A stretch of 51,274 nt of DNA from contig NZ_SGUC01000020.1 in the NCBI RefSeq assembly GCF_005435165.1, positions 1 through 51,274 of the forward strand, in the 5' to 3' direction. Numbering within the stretch: the first letter of the stretch is position 1; each line of letters begins with the position of its first letter. The notes beneath the pieces are model-generated. The model was not told the origin of the DNA, did no database searches, and saw nothing but the letters and a program-made list of their open reading frames with translations. Shown piece after piece: positions 26,373-34,082 of this stretch. The translations under genes and the position numbers were made by a program. The stretch is from Halorubrum sp. GN11_10-6_MGM (lineage in GTDB: Archaea > Halobacteriota > Halobacteria > Halobacteriales > Haloferacaceae).

Positions 26373-26448
26373 CGTCGGGGCGACGTCCCGGCCGGTGATA
26401 AGCCTCTCCACAGCGTTTAGGCGCCCCCGTCCCCTTGCGACGATCGAC

Positions 26449-26913
26449 ATGGGAATCGGCGCGACGGAACCCGGCGACGGCGACGTGACGCTCGTCTTCT
26501 CGCTCGGCGCCGCGCGGTCGCTCGCGGACCCGGCCGCGGCGTTCGCCGACGCGCGGCGCTGGAGCCGCCACGTCGGGATCGTCGCGAACGAGGCCGACCG
26601 GGTCGCGGCGTTCGCCCGCGACCACGGGATCGACAACGACTACGAACTCGCGAGCTGGGACAAGTGGGGCACCCTCGCGGACGTCCGCGAGGAGAGTTCC
26701 GCTCCCCGCTGCGTGTTCGTCGGCACCACTCGGGCCGACGAGCGCGTCGCCACCGAGACCGGCTACGAGTACCGCTCGATCGTCGAGGCCGCCGAAAAGG
26801 CCGGTTGGGATCTCTCCGATCCGGGGGCGTCGGATGCCTCCGAAACCGGAGGCACCGGGCGCCTCGCCCGACTCCGCCGCGCGGTCCGCGACGCGCTCTC
26901 GCGGTTCCGGTGA
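26449..26913 (+). CDS. DUF7124-like haloarchaeal protein
   Basis: A 154-residue protein. Residues 13-45 (VTLVFSLGAARSLADPAAAFADARRWSRHVGIV) align by eye with the protein at 43635 (MTLAFELEALKALADPNGVFNNARQWTEYVGVV), so the two are distant paralogues. Both then carry a segment ending CVFVG or HVFVG followed by a TGxE(Y/F) stretch and a Glu-rich EAAExAGW helix. The C-terminal ~25 residues are basic (RLARLRRAVRDALSRFR). Function unknown; the size suggests a small adaptor. The start at 26449 lies 77 bases from the divergent btpA start. Confidence 0.75.
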   Translation: MGIGATEPGDGDVTLVFSLGAARSLADPAAAFADARRWSRHVGIVANEADRVAAFARDHGIDNDYELASWDKWGTLADVREESSAPRCVFVGTTRADERVATETGYEYRSIVEAAEKAGWDLSDPGASDASETGGTGRLARLRRAVRDALSRFR

Positions 26914-26929
26914 CACTCGGTCCGCGCTT

Positions 26930-26965
26930 GCCGCCGGTCCGCCGCTCGCCGCCGGTCCGCCGCTC
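26930..26965. repeat. 18-base tandem duplication
   Basis: The unit GCCGCCGGTCCGCCGCTC occurs twice back to back between two genes. It is a small GC-rich slippage product with no apparent function. Confidence 0.6.
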
Positions 26966-27006
26966 GCCCGCGGAAGGTACAAACCGCTCGTCGTCCAACG
27001 TGGGGT

Positions 27007-27360
27007 ATGTCCTCACCGCTCGCGGACGAGCCGGTCGAGCCGGCCGGCGACGACGCGGAACCGCTCGACGCAGACGAGTACGCCGAGTTCCTCGACGAAC
27101 TCGGCGACGCGTGGGAGGTCGTCGACGACCACCACCTAGAGGCGGGCTACGAGTTCCCCGACTTCGAGACGGCGCTGGCGTTCACGAACGACGTGGGCGA
27201 GCTCGCCGAGGCTGAGTGGCACCACCCGGACATCTCGCTCTCGTGGGGCGAGGTCGGGATCGAGCTGTGGAGCCACGAGGTCGGCGGGCTCACCCGCGCC
27301 GACTTCGTGATGGCGGCCAAGATGGACCGCCTCTACGCCGACGCCGACGCGGCGGAGTGA
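27007..27360 (+). CDS. Pterin-4-alpha-carbinolamine dehydratase
   Basis: A 117-residue protein of the PCD/DCoH family. After an acidic N-terminal tail (about 1-24) the catalytic pattern is complete: [20 protein letters not shown] supplies the E-x-x-HHP triad, and [21 protein letters not shown] is the conserved dimer helix. The enzyme dehydrates 4a-hydroxytetrahydropterin and would recycle the pterin cofactor of an aromatic amino-acid hydroxylase; none is visible here. Free-standing PCD proteins are also known near molybdopterin enzymes. The ATG at 27007 is clear. Confidence 0.92.
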   Translation: MSSPLADEPVEPAGDDAEPLDADEYAEFLDELGDAWEVVDDHHLEAGYEFPDFETALAFTNDVGELAEAEWHHPDISLSWGEVGIELWSHEVGGLTRADFVMAAKMDRLYADADAAE

Positions 27361-27402
27361 CCCGGTCGCCCGGACCGAGCGCGATCCGACGCGGCAACGA
27401 AC

Positions 27403-27414
27403 GGGTTTAAACCC
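27403..27414 (+). promoter_or_regulatory. Palindromic promoter element before the EVE-like gene
   Basis: The 12-base perfect palindrome GGGTTTAAACCC sits 22-33 bases before the ATG at 27436. Its core TTTAAA is at TATA position. A symmetric TATA region could be a repressor site, though chance is possible. Confidence 0.45.
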
Positions 27415-27435
27415 CTCCCGGCGAAACGACGGGCC

Positions 27436-27918
27436 ATGAGCGAGAACGTCTTCCTGGTCCCGATCGACCCGGAGAACTTCGACCGAACGGTCCGGTCTCC
27501 GGTCGATCTCACCGACTACCCCGATCGCCCCGAACCCCTCGCGGACCTCGACGAGGTCCGGCTGTGGGCCGTCGACGACGACAGCGGCAACGGGTCGACG
27601 TTCGAGAAGATGAGCGAGGGAGACCTCCTGCTGTTCTACGCGGACGACGAGTACGTCGCGACCGGCCGGGTCGGCGAGACGTTCGCGGACGACGACCGCT
27701 GGGCGAGCGGCACGTTCTGGACGGCCTTCCCGACGACGCGGGTGTACACGGTCACGGAGTTCAACGCCGTCTCCGCGCCCAAGCGCGCCGTCAACCGCAT
27801 CTTCGACTACTCGTCGTCGTACACGCCCGGCTTCATGCGCGTCGCCGACGGGCGGGTGACCGCCGACCTCTCCTCCATCGAGTCCGCGCTGGAACACTAC
27901 ACCAAGCGGAACGCCTGA
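27436..27918 (+). CDS. EVE-like (PUA-fold) domain protein
   Basis: A 160-residue single-domain protein. The start NVFLVPIDPENFDRTVRSPVD and the stretch RLWAVDDDSGNGSTFEKMSEGDLLLFYADDEYVATGRVGE recall the N-terminal EVE-like domain of haloarchaeal McrB-like or type IV restriction proteins, which reads modified bases in DNA or RNA. A conserved Trp pair (about residues 44 and 90-100) would suit an aromatic cage. No nuclease or AAA domain is attached and none lies next door. It is convergent with the P-loop ATPase gene (24 bases between stops). The assignment rests on pattern only. Confidence 0.65.
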   Translation: MSENVFLVPIDPENFDRTVRSPVDLTDYPDRPEPLADLDEVRLWAVDDDSGNGSTFEKMSEGDLLLFYADDEYVATGRVGETFADDDRWASGTFWTAFPTTRVYTVTEFNAVSAPKRAVNRIFDYSSSYTPGFMRVADGRVTADLSSIESALEHYTKRNA

Positions 27919-27942
27919 GCGCGGGCCGCACGCGGAACTTCC

Positions 27943-28860
27943 TCAGTTCTCGACCGCACCGACTAGCGCCGCGTACGCCGGTTCGTACGCCGCCGCGACG
28001 CGCTCGGGAGCCCCGCGGACGTCGCCGGACAGCGCCGGGAGGGGTTCGGTCGCGAGCGGTTCGATCATCTCCGTCACCGCGTCGAGGTGCTCCTCGCGGG
28101 ACCCCTCGCGCGGGCCGCCGGCGGCGACCGCGCGCGCCTTCGCGTACCGGTCGCCCGCGTAGATCCGGGCGCGGCCGGGGTCGACGACGGCGACCGCGTC
28201 GGGCGCGACCGGGCCGTCGCGGGGGAGCGTCCCGGCGACGTCGGCGTACGACTCGACGACGACCGGGACGGGCGTCCGCGCGACGCGCTCGGCGAGTCGC
28301 TCGGTCGCGGGGAGGTGCGCCGCGGCCATCACCTCGTTGAACCCCCGCACGTCGGAGACGCGGGTCGCGTCCGCGAGCGGGAGGCGCTCGGCGAGCCCGT
28401 CCGGGAGCAGCCCCGCCTCCTCGGCCGCGCCGTTGACGACGAAGCGCGTCCCGGACTCGGTCGTCACGCGGTCACAGAGGAACGTGCGGTCGGCGTCGCC
28501 GAGCATGCCGGTCCGCCCCGGCGTCGGCTTCCAGAGCCGGTGGACGGGGTTGACAGACTCAGGGGTGACCGCCGACGGCGACGTCGAGGCGGACTCGTCG
28601 ACGGTCGGCAGCGCGCGGGTGTTCGCGGCCGCGAGCGTCCGCGCGTCCTTCCCGTAGAGCCGGCCCGCGTCGGTCGCGACCCGGTAGTCGTCGTGGTCGA
28701 ACCAGTAGTCGTTGCCCGCGCGGGGTTTGACGCCGACCGCGTCGCCCGCGCGCTCGTCGAGGTGGGCGACCAGCCCCGCCGAGAAGGTGGTCTTGCCGGC
28801 GTCGACGCGCGACCCGCCGGCGACGAGGTAGGTCGGCGCGTCGGACGGCTCCCCGGTCAC
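27943..28860 (-). CDS. P-loop ATPase of haloarchaeal type
   Basis: A 305-residue protein. The GTG start at 28860 lies in a GTGA overlap with the stop of the DUF5827 gene. A Walker A-like motif GGSRVDAGKTTFSAGL is at about 14-29, resembling dethiobiotin synthetase/CobQ or MinD-type P-loops. A mid-region VKPRAGNDYWFDHDDY and later VPVVVESYADVAG and AVAVVDPGRARIY fit the Rossmann-like core of that NTPase group. Substrate unknown. Tight coupling to the DUF5827 protein suggests that the two work together. Confidence 0.8.
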   Translation of the reverse strand: MTGEPSDAPTYLVAGGSRVDAGKTTFSAGLVAHLDERAGDAVGVKPRAGNDYWFDHDDYRVATDAGRLYGKDARTLAAANTRALPTVDESASTSPSAVTPESVNPVHRLWKPTPGRTGMLGDADRTFLCDRVTTESGTRFVVNGAAEEAGLLPDGLAERLPLADATRVSDVRGFNEVMAAAHLPATERLAERVARTPVPVVVESYADVAGTLPRDGPVAPDAVAVVDPGRARIYAGDRYAKARAVAAGGPREGSREEHLDAVTEMIEPLATEPLPALSGDVRGAPERVAAAYEPAYAALVGAVEN

Positions 28861-29171
28861 GCCGACTCGTCGGTCGCGGCGTCCGCCTCGTCGTCGGGCA
28901 CGGCGTGCTCCGCGACCCCGTAGTAGCCGGGGCCGTCCTCGGTCAGCGGCTCGGCGACGACCATCTCGTCGGCGTGGACCATCACCCACGGCACCGCCCA
29001 GTCGACCAGCACGGCCTCGGTGTCGGGGTCGACGTCGGCGTCCGGTTCCAACCCCTGAAGCAAGCGACCGATCTCCGGGATCGTGTACATCTGCTCCGGC
29101 TCGAATAGCTCCGCTGGCTCGTAGAAGTCGCACGGGTAGGTGGCGTCGAACGCCGACTTCGGTTCGGGCAT
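28857..29171 (-). CDS. DUF5827 family protein
   Basis: A 104-residue acidic protein starting MPEPKSAFDATYPCDFYEPAELF. The core (FEPEQMYTIPEIGRLLQGL, VLVDWAVPWVMVHADEMVVAEP, DGPGYYGVAEHA) matches my memory of haloarchaeal DUF5827. No catalytic motif can be named. The stop at 28857 overlaps the GTG start of the P-loop ATPase, so the two proteins are made together. The ATG at 29171 faces the repeat-rich gap downstream, with about 70 bases between it and repeat copy A. Confidence 0.75.
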   Translation of the reverse strand: MPEPKSAFDATYPCDFYEPAELFEPEQMYTIPEIGRLLQGLEPDADVDPDTEAVLVDWAVPWVMVHADEMVVAEPLTEDGPGYYGVAEHAVPDDEADAATDESA

Positions 29172-29240
29172 GTGCGGCGGTACGCGACCGCGTCCGTAAA
29201 CGCTGCCGATACGGTTCGAACCGATCGAGACACCGCCCGA

Positions 29241-29498
29241 TCCGATGCGGTGGCGCGTGCCTCCGAGGCCGTATCGCGGCCGAGGAGCGCGCGCGAGGGA
29301 GTCGGCGGCGACCGACGGGAGCCGCCGACGAGGCTGGGGAGGCGTGAGGCGCGCGGCGGTGCTGTGCGGGGCGGGACTCGAAGGGGCAGTCGCGAGGCGG
29401 GCAGAGGCGAAGTAAGGACCGCAGCGAGTGAGCGGAGCGAACGAGCGAGGACCGCAACGAGTGTCTGCCCGCCTCGCGGCTGGGGCTTCGGAAGTGTC
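29241..29498 (+). repeat. Dispersed ~260-base repeat, copy A, with internal long stem
   Basis: This non-coding block matches 34821-35080 in inverted orientation over its full length, with many identical runs such as GAGGCTGGGGAGGCGTGAGG, GCGGGGCGGGACTCGAAGGG and CGCCTCGCGGCTGGGGCTTC. It holds a 15-19 bp inverted repeat: arms at 29387-29405 and 29464-29482 around a 58-base loop. Two stem pairs differ from copy B by compensating changes. Open frames across it are shadows. The 567-base gap 29172-29738 contains this element and then an A/T-rich stretch. Confidence 0.85.
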
Positions 29499-29587
29499 CG
29501 TGCCGATCAGCTATTTATTAGCAACCACCTCAGCGTCTGACCGAGCGGCTGAAGTTTGGTGGCGTTCGTCTTCAATTCGTCAGAAAT

Positions 29588-29652
29588 CATTTATAAATGA
29601 GCGACTGGGTATTTAAAACCCGCTCGAACACGAATTTACTTATAAATAAACC
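29588..29652. other. A/T-rich palindromic stretch between repeat A and sod
   Basis: A markedly A/T-rich segment in a G+C-rich genome. It contains the perfect 12-base palindrome CATTTATAAATG at 29588-29599, a GGGT...ACCC dyad around TATTTAAAA, and a second TTATAAAT at 29641-29648. It lies beyond the 3' end of sod and next to repeat copy A. It may be a promoter relic or the edge of an inserted element. No gene is visible in 29499-29738. Confidence 0.5.
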
Positions 29653-29738
29653 GCCCCGAACGAATCCGTCACTCACCGGGCGAGACACTGCGAAAAAATG
29701 CGGATCTCGACGCGCGTAACGCGTCCTCTCGAACGCGC

Positions 29739-30338
29739 TTACTCGAAGAGCTCGACGGCCTGCTCGTAGCGGCCCGACGGCTCCTCCCAGTCGACGACCT
29801 CGAAGAAGTTGTCGACGAACTCGCCGCGAGCCGGGCCGTAGTCGTGGTAGTAGGAGTGTTCCCAGACGTCCAGGGCCAGAATCGGGTGGCCGCCCCAGAC
29901 CGCGCCCTGGTCGTGCTTGTCGACCACGACGTTGCGGAGCTGATTCGAGAACGTGTCGTACACCAGCAGCGCCCAGCCGCTCGCGTTGCCCGCAGCGGCT
30001 TCGAACTCGGCCTTCCAAGCGTCGTAGGAGCCGAAGTCCTCTTCGATGCGGTCAGCGAGCGCGCCCTCGGGCTCGTCGCCGCCCTCCGGCGACATGTTCT
30101 GCCAGAACAGGTCGTGGAGGATGTGGCCCGAAGAGTTGTGGGTCACGTTCCGGATGGCGCCCGCCGACGAGGAGAAGTCGCCCTCCTCGCGGTTCGCTTC
30201 GAGCGTTTCCTCGGCGGAGTTCCAGCCGTTGACGTACCCCTGATGGTGCGTGTCGTGATGCCATTCGAGCACCTGCTCGGAAATGTGCGGCTCCAGCGCG
30301 TCGTACTCGTACGGCAGCGGATCGAGTTCGTAGCTCAT
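29739..30338 (-). CDS. sod: Superoxide dismutase (Mn/Fe)
   Basis: A 199-residue cytoplasmic enzyme that converts superoxide to peroxide and oxygen. Metal ligands are all visible: His27 (LEWHHDTHHQGYV), His75 (GHILHDLFWQNM), Asp157 and His161 (DVWEHSYYHDY). A Gly-rich GGDEPEGALADRIEEDFGS segment and WALLVYD follow the usual order, and the length is normal. The start MSYELDPLPYEYDAL at 30338 is chosen by alignment with the family. A CTTTAAC element about 45 bases upstream is a possible TATA. Mn is the usual metal in haloarchaea; the sequence alone does not prove it. Confidence 0.97.
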   Translation of the reverse strand: MSYELDPLPYEYDALEPHISEQVLEWHHDTHHQGYVNGWNSAEETLEANREEGDFSSSAGAIRNVTHNSSGHILHDLFWQNMSPEGGDEPEGALADRIEEDFGSYDAWKAEFEAAAGNASGWALLVYDTFSNQLRNVVVDKHDQGAVWGGHPILALDVWEHSYYHDYGPARGEFVDNFFEVVDWEEPSGRYEQAVELFE

Positions 30339-30626
30339 GCTTGTATCACCTACTACCAACATGTGTCGGAACGCTGTTAAAGATGATGCGGCACGCGCTA
30401 CCACGCGTCACCGGACGTGAGCGTTATCGGGTGTACACGACCGTTACCGGTGGTGTTGCGGTTCCGAGCCGCGACCGGCGGCGACGTTTCGGCTGTCTGG
30501 CACGCGCCGACGCAGCCGGATCAGCTATCCCCGTCGCCCGCAATCGACGGCGTGGAAGGCCGGACCGTAGGACGGCACCGGGGGACGACATGACTACGGC
30601 GAAACTCTATGTAGGAGACGCGCGCG

Positions 30627-30657
30627 GCGCGCTTACGGTGGGACTGGGATTCGAACC
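30627..30657 (-). repeat. Copy 1 of the tRNA-Ser 3' end (probable integration scar)
   Basis: These 31 bases are identical to 30830-30860, which spans the 3' end of the tRNA-Ser gene (T-arm side, acceptor strand, discriminator) plus eight bases beyond. No cloverleaf can be completed here. The site lies 182 bases downstream of the tRNA 3' end in tRNA orientation, as expected of an att site left by elements integrating into a tRNA gene. The 500-base gap 30339-30838 holds this, copy 2 and otherwise no gene. Confidence 0.75.
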
Positions 30658-30718
30658 ACGGTCGCTCTCTGATTCGAATCACAGCAACCGCTCTCTGCTC
30701 ACTGTGTTCGCAGAGAAG

Positions 30719-30740
30719 CGGTGGGACTGGGATTCGAACC
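30719..30740 (-). repeat. Copy 2 of the tRNA-Ser 3' end (probable integration scar)
   Basis: The 22 bases CGGTGGGACTGGGATTCGAACC match the tRNA-Ser 3' terminus at 30839-30860 and copy 1 at 30636-30657. Flanking sequences differ between the copies, and the tRNA 5' half is absent, so this is a fragment and not a gene. It sits between copy 1 and the intact tRNA. Confidence 0.75.
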
Positions 30741-30838
30741 GATGCGAGACGTTCGCCCTCGCTCCGCTCGGGCGCTGCGACTCACAGGCTTCGAATCCCG
30801 CACGAGGCGCGCGCCGCGCGGAGTGCGCCGCGCGCTTA

Positions 30839-30922
30839 CGGTGGGACTGGGATTCGAACCCAGGAAGCCGTGAGGCTACCTGCTTTCAAGGCAGGCGCAA
30901 TGGGCCACTCTGCCATCCCACC
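30839..30922 (-). tRNA. tRNA-Ser(UGA)
   Basis: An 84-base class II tRNA on the minus strand. The acceptor stem GGTGGGA pairs perfectly with TCCCACC, followed by discriminator G73, typical of serine tRNA; no CCA is encoded. The anticodon arm is CCTGC-CTTGAAA-GCAGG, so the anticodon is UGA (reads UCN). The T arm TGGG-TTCGAAT-CCCA is perfect and a long variable arm lies between. No intron is seen. Its 3' end is repeated twice downstream, marking it as an integration target. Confidence 0.93.
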
Positions 30923-30999
30923 ACACGTGACCGCTCGGCGTCGGCCGACTAAGTGGTGTCGGATCCGACGAACTCGACCGCTCCGTTCCGGCCGTCCGC

Positions 31000-31755
31000 T
31001 CAGTCCCGGACCAGCCGCCCTTCGCCGTCTTCGACGACGACGTCTAGTCCCTTCTCGTGGACGAACGCCGCCGTGTAGTCCGGCACGACGCGCTCGGCCG
31101 CGAACCGCGCGCGCAGCATCGGCACCACGTCGAGCAGGTCGTCGCCGGTCTCCAGCGAGGGCGACGGCTGCACGAAGTCCACCGAGCGGTCCGCGTCGCG
31201 GCCGCGCTCCGCGAGCGTCGGTAACGCCGGCGCCTCGAACGCGCCGTCGAAGTCGATCGGTTCGGTGAACCCGGCGTAGTACGCCCGGCCGTTCGACGAG
31301 GGGCCGAGCACGACCTCGGTCGTCCGGAGCTTCATCGCCGCGGAGTCGACGATCGTCCGCGACAGCAGCGGCGCGGTGGGCGTGACGACCGCGACGGAGT
31401 CGGCCCCCTCTTCGCGCAGCAGGTGCGTGACGGTGTTGCCGGCGCGCGCGCCGAACGAGGAGCCGACCTGCGGCTCGAAGCGGACCTCGTCGGTGCCGCC
31501 GAGGGTGTCCGCGACGAGCGTCCGGAGCTCGGCCTCCGGGCTGGTGTCGGTCCGATGCTCGGCGGGGAGGTCGTCCTCGTCGGGGTAGTTGACGAGGAGC
31601 TCGCCGCCGGAGCGGTCGACCGCGAGGACGGCGTCACGGAACCCCGCCTCGTAGAGGTCGGCCGCCTCGGCGGGCGACAGCGGCGTCGACTCGGCGATCG
31701 CGGTTCCGACGAGCCCCTCGCGGGGCGGGTTCGCCAGCAGGGCGACGACGGTCAT
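31000..31755 (-). CDS. DUF2064-like glycosyltransferase-A fold protein
   Basis: A 251-residue protein starting MTVVALLANPPREGLV. The early motif LANPPREGLVGTAIAEST-like loop followed by LSPAEAADLYEAGFRDAV resembles TIGR04282/DUF2064 proteins and other GT-A nucleotidyltransferases (CofC-like), in which the first loop binds a nucleotide. SVAVVTPTAPLLSRTIVDSAAMKL and VVLGPSSNGRAYYAGF fit the second half of that fold. The usual first-loop Lys/Arg pattern is weak, so activity is uncertain. The gene lies between the tRNA and the IDI-like gene, with about 100 bases to the latter. Confidence 0.65.
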   Translation of the reverse strand: MTVVALLANPPREGLVGTAIAESTPLSPAEAADLYEAGFRDAVLAVDRSGGELLVNYPDEDDLPAEHRTDTSPEAELRTLVADTLGGTDEVRFEPQVGSSFGARAGNTVTHLLREEGADSVAVVTPTAPLLSRTIVDSAAMKLRTTEVVLGPSSNGRAYYAGFTEPIDFDGAFEAPALPTLAERGRDADRSVDFVQPSPSLETGDDLLDVVPMLRARFAAERVVPDYTAAFVHEKGLDVVVEDGEGRLVRD

Positions 31756-31857
31756 ACGGGACCGCGGCGCGGGAGCGCCTTCAAGTCGCCGCTTCGGCTC
31801 GGGGAGCGGCGTCCGCGGTGGAACCCAGCCAGAACCGGGAGCGACGGTCGCCGACGA

Positions 31858-32472
31858 TCAGGAGAAGTCGCGCCGCATCGCGATCTCGAACCACGGGCAG
31901 AGGCGGAGCTGCCGGTACAGCGCGGGGTTCTCGTGGAGGTGGTCGTAGTCGGCCCACAGCATCCCGCCGATCTCGTCGTCGTCGGGGTCGAGCGTCGTGT
32001 CGTCGAGGGTGACCTTCAGCACCGCGCAGACCTCCCACTCGACGCCCTCGTTGGGGTAGTAGCGCTTGTACTCGAACTTGTCCGTCACCCGGAGGTCGTC
32101 GTACTGGTCGGGCGAGATGCCGAGCTCCTCTTCGAGGCGCTGCTCCGTGGCGTCCTCCTGCGACTGCCCCTCGACCGGGTGCGAGGCGACCGTCCCGTCC
32201 CAGTGGCCGTCCCACAGGCGCTTGTTCGGCGCGCGCTGGGCCAAGAGGATCCGGCCGTCGCCGTCGAAGACGAGGCAGGTGAACGCGCGGTGCCGGATCC
32301 CGTCGCCCGTGTGTGCGTCGAGCCGGTTCACCGTGCCCTGCGCGACGTCGTCGGGGTCGACGGCGATGACGTCCTGAAGCGCGTTCTCGTGGTCCGCCTC
32401 GCTCTCGCCGCCGGTGTCGCTCGCGCCCGTGCCGGCGGAATCTCCCGGCTCTGCCGCGTCTTCGGAACTCAT
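31858..32472 (-). CDS. idi: IDI-1-like Nudix protein lacking the catalytic cysteine
   Basis: A 204-residue protein of the type I isopentenyl-diphosphate isomerase family, which would interconvert IPP and DMAPP for archaeal lipids. Residues 60-160 align well: HRAFTCLVFDGDGRILLAQR, WDGHWDGTVASHPVEGQSQE, QRLEEELGI and VEWEVCAVLKV (Glu147 at the catalytic Glu site). The position of the essential cysteine (E. coli Cys67, in VCGHP) is Ala96 (VASHP). Either the mechanism differs or the protein is another Nudix enzyme. An acidic tail (1-45) precedes the domain. The ATG at 32472 has a TAATAAG element 28 bases upstream. Confidence 0.8.
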   Translation of the reverse strand: MSSEDAAEPGDSAGTGASDTGGESEADHENALQDVIAVDPDDVAQGTVNRLDAHTGDGIRHRAFTCLVFDGDGRILLAQRAPNKRLWDGHWDGTVASHPVEGQSQEDATEQRLEEELGISPDQYDDLRVTDKFEYKRYYPNEGVEWEVCAVLKVTLDDTTLDPDDDEIGGMLWADYDHLHENPALYRQLRLCPWFEIAMRRDFS

Positions 32473-32496
32473 GCGCGGTACGTCACGGACCAGCGC

Positions 32497-32505
32497 TAAT
32501 AAGGA
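32497..32505 (-). promoter_or_regulatory. TATA element of the IDI-like gene
   Basis: On the minus strand CCTTATTAG sits about 28 bases before the ATG at 32472, the same motif and spacing as upstream of the PRC-barrel gene. Confidence 0.5.
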
Positions 32506-32630
32506 TTCGATACGGCGGCCGCTTCACCGCGCCCCGTGTTCCGTGTCCGTCCGCCACCTACCGACCACGACCGCCCGCCACCACGGGCGGTTCGACGCTC
32601 TTAACCGCGTCCCGGCGCTACTAGCCGCGG

Positions 32631-34082
32631 ATGAGTGACCCGGCGCTCGACGTCGTCGAGTTCGTGTTGACGACGCACTTCTACACGCAGGACCGCGACC
32701 TCGACGAGAACGACCTGCCGCCCCGATTCCGGCAGGTGTTCTGGTCGGCCGACGCCGCCGAGGACGCCCCCGGCGGCGTGGAGCGACCGCTGAAGGCGAC
32801 AGACGAGACGACCCGTACCGCCACCGGCGTCGAGCGGCCGTGGGACGCGGTCTCGGAGCTCCTCTTCACCCAGCGGACGGAGTTCTCCGGCGAGATATCG
32901 CTGACCCAGCCCGCCATGGGACTGGAGTGGTACCGCGACCGCGCGGACGACGACCGGCTCGCCGGGAACCCGACGCTCGTCGCCGCCGTGGAGGCCGCCG
33001 AGGACCTCGACGCCCCGGTGACGCGCGAGGAGGCCCGCGACGACGTGCGACCAGTTCAGGCCGACCGGGTCTGGATCGACGCGCTGCTCTCCGAGTACTT
33101 CGACGAGGACGAGGACGGCGAGATGCTCGACCTCGTCAACGTCCGCGCGCCCGAGGAGATCGAGACGACGCTGGCCGACCTCGTGTTGACCGGCGACCAG
33201 GAGGGCGAGATCCAGAAGATCGTGAAGGCGATCGAACACCGCGAGTACCTCGCGGAGATCGGCCTCCGCGAGATCGGGAAGCTGCTGTTCGTCGGCCCGC
33301 CCGGCACCGGGAAGACGACCGTGTCGCGCGCGCTCGCCCACGAGCTCGGCCTCCCGTTCGTCGAGGTGAAGCTCTCGATGATCACGAGCCAGTACCTCGG
33401 CGAGACGTCGAAGAACGTCGAGAAGAGCTTCGAGGTCGCCAAGCGGCTCTCGCCGTGTATCCTCTTCATCGACGAGTTCGACTCGGTGGCGAAGACCCGC
33501 CGCTCGGACGAGCACGCCGCGCTGAAGCGCGCGGTCAACACCCTCCTCAAGTCGATCGACGAGGTGTCGCTCGTGCGCGACGAGGTCCTCCTGATCGGCG
33601 CGACGAACCACCCGGACCAGCTCGACGCCGCCGCGTGGCGCCGGTTCGACGAGATCGTCAACTTCCCCAAGCCGGACCGAGACATGCGCGCGGACATCCT
33701 CCGCGTGGTGACCAAGGAGATGAAGATCGCCGACTTCGACCCGGAGGAGGTCGCCGACCGGACCACCGGCCTCACCGGGTCCGACCTCCGGATGGTCCTC
33801 CGGGAGGCCGTCCTCGGCGCGCTCACCGAAGACCGGATGACGATCACGCAGGACGACGTGATGGAAGCGGTCGAGGACTTCGAGGAGCGCGACAATCTCA
33901 AGAATATGGATATGATCGACGGGGAGGGCGCCGAGGTGCTCGGCGAGACGGGATCGAACGACGCCCACGACCACAGCGACCACGACCACAGCGATCACGG
34001 CCACGACCACGGCGGAGAGGACGGCGAGAGCTCCGCCGACCCGACCCGCGGCGCCGAGCCGCAGGGGCGGACGCAGGACTGA
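32631..34082 (+). CDS. AAA ATPase (CDC48/PAN-like module) with His-rich tail
   Basis: A 483-residue protein with one AAA module. Walker A GPPGTGKT is at 222-229, Walker B ILFIDEFDS with Asp281/Glu282, sensor 1 LLIGATNHPDQLD, an arginine-finger region around WRRFDEIV, and sensor 2 in TTGLTGSDLRMVLREAV. The N-terminal ~200 residues are acidic and not a known PAN coiled coil. Residues ~445-460 form a His/Asp tail (HDHSDHDHSDHGHDH), a likely metal-binding segment. It probably unfolds or remodels a partner; whether it feeds the proteasome is not shown. It is monocistronic. Confidence 0.88.
   Translation: MSDPALDVVEFVLTTHFYTQDRDLDENDLPPRFRQVFWSADAAEDAPGGVERPLKATDETTRTATGVERPWDAVSELLFTQRTEFSGEISLTQPAMGLEWYRDRADDDRLAGNPTLVAAVEAAEDLDAPVTREEARDDVRPVQADRVWIDALLSEYFDEDEDGEMLDLVNVRAPEEIETTLADLVLTGDQEGEIQKIVKAIEHREYLAEIGLREIGKLLFVGPPGTGKTTVSRALAHELGLPFVEVKLSMITSQYLGETSKNVEKSFEVAKRLSPCILFIDEFDSVAKTRRSDEHAALKRAVNTLLKSIDEVSLVRDEVLLIGATNHPDQLDAAAWRRFDEIVNFPKPDRDMRADILRVVTKEMKIADFDPEEVADRTTGLTGSDLRMVLREAVLGALTEDRMTITQDDVMEAVEDFEERDNLKNMDMIDGEGAEVLGETGSNDAHDHSDHDHSDHGHDHGGEDGESSADPTRGAEPQGRTQD

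Noticed and set aside
29172-29540. Plus-strand open frame of 122 codons through repeat copy A
   Set aside because: It follows the repeat and shares only the repeat-coded PPRGWGFGSV stretch with the frame in copy B. The better-supported constraint is base pairing, not coding.
29693-29698. Six-A run downstream of sod as its terminator
   Set aside because: It is short for an archaeal terminator and lies about 40 bases after the stop without other signals. It may contribute but was not listed.
30719-30815. Possible second tRNA gene at the copy-2 site
   Set aside because: Only the T-arm side and acceptor 3' strand are present. No anticodon arm or matching 5' acceptor strand can be found upstream.
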